The notes under the pieces were generated by a model. It had not been told where the DNA came from, searched no databases, and saw nothing but the letters and a program-made list of their open reading frames with translations. From Rhizobium sp. CF122 (lineage in GTDB: Bacteria; Pseudomonadota; Alphaproteobacteria; Rhizobiales; Rhizobiaceae), in the NCBI RefSeq assembly GCF_000282035.1, contig NZ_AKKA01000024.1, positions 1 through 64,000 on the forward strand: a stretch of DNA of 64,000 nt, given 5' to 3'. The translations under genes and the position numbers were made by a program. Below are positions 62,113-64,000 of this stretch, one piece after another; position 1 is the stretch's first letter; each line of letters opens with the position of its first letter.

Positions 62113-62853
62113 CTAAAGCAGTCGATAGCGGAATGCGCGGGCAATTGCCTGCATGCGATTGACGGAATCGAGCTTTCGCATGGCGCTCTTCAAGTATCCG
62201 ACGACCGTATGCGCGGAGAGATCAAGAATAATCGCGATCTCTTCGCTGCTCTTTCCCGCGGCCGACCAGCGCAGGCATTCGACTTCCCGGCTGCTTAGGC
62301 TTTCCGTCGGTTGCTGCGGAGGCTTCTGCTGTCCGTATAACTCCAGGAATTCCATCCCTCGAAAAACCTGCTCCATCGCTTCCGCACGCGCGAGGCGCAC
62401 GCGATCACCCGAGAACGCGAATATGTACTGCCGCAAGTGCATATCATGCAGCGCGAACGCAAACGTGTTCTTCAGGCCATGGCCTCTGAAGAGTGTCGTC
62501 AGCCGCTGGTTTTCCTGATTTGCCGCCGCACTCTCGAACGGCGCCTTGTCGCAGAAGATCGGCATCGCCGTCTTCTTGAGGGCGGCGAGAAGCTTGCAGC
62601 AATAGAAGAGGTCAGCCTCCTCATAGAAATCGATGAGCTCTTGTGGCCAGTTGCTGACAAGATGATTGCTGGCAAAGCTGCTGCGGTCTCCACGTGGAAA
62701 TTCAGCCAGCAAGTAGTGGTTGAACCCCGCCACCCTTGCCATTTCAGCGACGCAATCGTTGAATCGTTCTGTTGACATTTTCTGCCCAGACGCGATCTGC
62801 AAAAAAACAGTATCGTCCGCGCCGTCCCGCACGGCGCGTTCTTGTCTCTTCAT
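62113..62853 (-). CDS. LuxR-type quorum-sensing regulator without cognate synthase here
   Basis: The product is 246 residues. An N-terminal autoinducer-binding domain (about 25-165; FNHYLLAEFPRGDRSSFASN and NWPQELIDFYEEADLFYCCK hold the family's aromatic residues) is followed by a C-terminal LuxR helix-turn-helix (LSSREVECLRWSAAGKSSEE then LDLSAHTVVGYLKSAMRKLD). No LuxI-type synthase is in the window, so it is a LuxR solo responding to own-cell signals made elsewhere, or other ligands. Its role is unknown. Confidence 0.85.
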   Translation of the reverse strand: MKRQERAVRDGADDTVFLQIASGQKMSTERFNDCVAEMARVAGFNHYLLAEFPRGDRSSFASNHLVSNWPQELIDFYEEADLFYCCKLLAALKKTAMPIFCDKAPFESAAANQENQRLTTLFRGHGLKNTFAFALHDMHLRQYIFAFSGDRVRLARAEAMEQVFRGMEFLELYGQQKPPQQPTESLSSREVECLRWSAAGKSSEEIAIILDLSAHTVVGYLKSAMRKLDSVNRMQAIARAFRYRLL

Positions 62854-63255
62854 TTTCTTGTCCCTCGGCGGCTAACTCCGCTCAGCTCCCTTATCTACCG
62901 ACCCAAAAGGGGCCGCGCGGCGTCCGGGAAAAGCAAAAGACTCCGTATCAAAAGGATACGAAGCAAACAGCCTTAGTCATTCCGGACACTACAGTAAGAA
63001 CGGAGACGAATTCTTGCGCTCACAACTATGTTGCGGCGCTTATAAATTGGCCATTATCAATTGCCCACCGACCATTACGCATGGCTCCTATGCGCTCACC
63101 ACAGATTTACGTTGGGCAAGGCTGCGTGGGCGCAAATCGCTTCTTGGAAAGCCGACGCCTAAATTTCTTATCAAAGTGTTACGATGCGCTTAGGCAATTC
63201 TTAAATGTGACAAGCTAGAGTGGCTGCCGTGGTCTTGAGTTGTGTAGAGAGTCCA
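62854..63255. other. Gap between the LuxR gene and sciP
   Basis: About 400 bp between divergent genes, holding both promoters. A near-consensus CtrA box is at 63190-63204. A short inverted repeat CGTATC-AAAAG-GATACG near 62946-62962 is the only other structure seen. No gene is convincing. Confidence 0.5.
63190..63204 (+). promoter_or_regulatory. Near-consensus CtrA-binding site
   Basis: TTAG-GCAATTC-TTAA differs by one base from TTAA-N7-TTAA and lies about 50 bp upstream of sciP. CtrA activating the gene for its own inhibitor is the arrangement known from Caulobacter. Confidence 0.5.
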
Positions 63256-63531
63256 ATGACCGAAATGATACGTCCCCGAGTAAAATATGTCATCGGCCCC
63301 GATGGCAGCCCGCTGACGATTGCGGATTTGCCGCCGCCGAATACAAGGCGCTGGGTTATCCGCCGCAAAGCAGAGGTTGTAGCGGCAGTTCGTGGTGGCC
63401 TGTTGAGCTTGGAAGAAGCCTGCGAGCGTTACACGCTGACTGTTGAAGAGTTTCTGTCCTGGCAGTCTTCCATCAACAGCCACGGCCTTGCCGGTTTGCG
63501 CACCACGCGCATCCAGCAGTATCGCCACTGA
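63256..63531 (+). CDS. sciP: CtrA inhibitor SciP (DUF1153)
   Basis: The product is 91 residues. The family core is unmistakable: PRVKYVIGPDGSPLTIADLP followed by PPNTRRWVIRRKAEVVAAVR and a helix-turn-helix LLSLEEACERYTLTVEEFLS. SciP binds CtrA in Caulobacter and prevents it from activating transcription, thereby shaping the cell cycle. I chose the ATG at 63256 (MTEMIRPRVKY); the frame is open to 63220. A near-consensus CtrA site lies upstream. Confidence 0.93.
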   Translation: MTEMIRPRVKYVIGPDGSPLTIADLPPPNTRRWVIRRKAEVVAAVRGGLLSLEEACERYTLTVEEFLSWQSSINSHGLAGLRTTRIQQYRH

Positions 63532-63819
63532 CAAGCCCTTCCTGGGCAACGAATTCTTCATTTCGGGCCGCTTGCATTTCCTGAGGGGGATAGACAAACG
63601 GCCCGAAGTCGTTGACGCAGCCAGTAGATGCCCTACTTCCGCCAGCTGCCACAAGTTTCACCACGAGTTCCGCCCCATTGACCACTCGGCAGGAACTCGA
63701 TCGGTGAGGCAACCTCCCCACCTCGTCTCATCGAACACTGTGTCCTCATCGGCCGGCTTGGCGCGGCCGAGATGACATGCCAATTTCCACCAACAGCGAA
63801 ATGTTGATGAGGAATGGCA
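63532..63819. other. Gap between sciP and the acetyltransferase
   Basis: About 290 bp. A long-loop hairpin TTCGGGCCG (63569-63577) / CGGCCCGAA (about 63600-63608) may end sciP transcription, though it has no T tract. Reading frames on both strands here are shadow-like and none resembles a known protein. Confidence 0.4.
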
Positions 63820-64000
63820 ATGGACATCAAGAACGAAGAGAACCCCTCCGGCGGCCGCTATGTTGCAGAGGTGGAAGGCCACCAGGCCGAAATGACCTAC
63901 TCCCGCACCTCGCCGAAGCTCGTCATTATTGACCACACCGGCGTTCCCGATGCGCTGCGCGGCAAAGGCGTTGGTCAGGCACTTGCTCTGCATGCGGTGG
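63820..64000 (+). CDS. GNAT-type N-acetyltransferase (partial, runs off right edge)
   Basis: Only about 60 N-terminal residues are present. They read MDIKNEENPSGGRYVAEVEG, AEMTYSRTSPKLVIIDHTGV and PDALRGKGVGQALALHAV; the last has the acetyl-CoA-binding R-G-x-G-V/I-G pattern of the small YjdJ/Gcn5-related family. Start at 63820 with GATGAGGA upstream; a nearby ATG at 63814 is too close to that site. The rest lies outside the window. Substrate unknown. Confidence 0.8.
   Translation, partial: MDIKNEENPSGGRYVAEVEGHQAEMTYSRTSPKLVIIDHTGVPDALRGKGVGQALALHAV

Noticed and set aside
63443..63993. Frames on both strands across the sciP-acetyltransferase gap
   Set aside because: They overlap sciP and the acetyltransferase in other frames and show no recognisable protein.
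1..64000. CRISPR arrays, tRNA/rRNA genes, insertion sequences, integrases
   Set aside because: No spaced direct-repeat array, no cloverleaf-like sequence with CCA-type end, and no transposase or integrase motif was seen on reading; a tRNAscan or ISfinder search would settle it.

Overview
The window reads as a chromosomal segment of an alphaproteobacterium of the Rhizobiaceae (Rhizobium/Ensifer/Agrobacterium type). The evidence is the high GC content, the heme-uptake locus next to a PhyR-NepR-EcfG general stress locus, RirA-type iron-responsive operators, a SciP-like DUF1153 protein, and a rhizobial palindromic intergenic element (RIME-like) inside the urease cluster. Nearly all of it is ordered metabolic and regulatory DNA. 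I see no prophage, insertion sequence, CRISPR array, tRNA or rRNA.

Layout. 1-3.7 kb: a terminator, a small orphan protein, a decayed glycine-zipper/DUF1236 gene, an LpxO-like hydroxylase, a TetR-SMR efflux pair, and a truncated hemoglobin with a DUF423 protein. 3.7-11.1 kb: heme and iron. A DUF2325 / 89-aa protein / HmuQ operon ends in a broken VOC gene. A TonB operon diverges from hmuPSTUV. TGA-N9-TCA operators stand before each unit. 11.2-15.2 kb: general stress response, with a DUF883/holin-like pair, EcfG, NepR, PhyR and an HWE sensor kinase; three GGAAC-N16/17-CGTT promoters tie the units together. 15.2-29.8 kb: reductive pyrimidine degradation (PreTA, dihydropyrimidinase, beta-ureidopropionase, RutR) with a NitT/TauT-type ABC importer. 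FtrA, a rhodanese, a glycosyltransferase, LysE and a cupin are interspersed. 29.9-35.5 kb: an RND efflux pair and a Crp/Fnr regulator with a perfect anaerobox.

35.5-53.7 kb: nitrogen from urea. Urease genes ureDABCEFG are interrupted by DUF1272, LprI-like, 'urease operon accessory' and GGDEF genes. They are followed by the urea ABC transporter urtABCDE and a divergent two-component system. Its sensor is an NCS1 nucleobase-permease-like membrane domain fused to a Cys-rich module, a histidine kinase and a receiver, paired with a LuxR-type response regulator. 53.7-60.4 kb: a 2-hydroxyacid dehydrogenase and the livHMGF-DUF6867-livK branched-chain amino-acid transporter. 60.4-64 kb: CysQ, a LuxR solo, SciP and a partial acetyltransferase.

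The genes combine into a nitrogen-salvage theme. Pyrimidines are imported and broken down to ammonia, CO2 and beta-amino acids. Urea is imported and hydrolysed. Amino acids are imported by Liv. Iron/heme supply and stress control lie alongside. The least conventional item is the transporter-fused hybrid kinase beside urtA. The most unusual non-coding signal is a pair of mutually exclusive hairpins upstream of preT.
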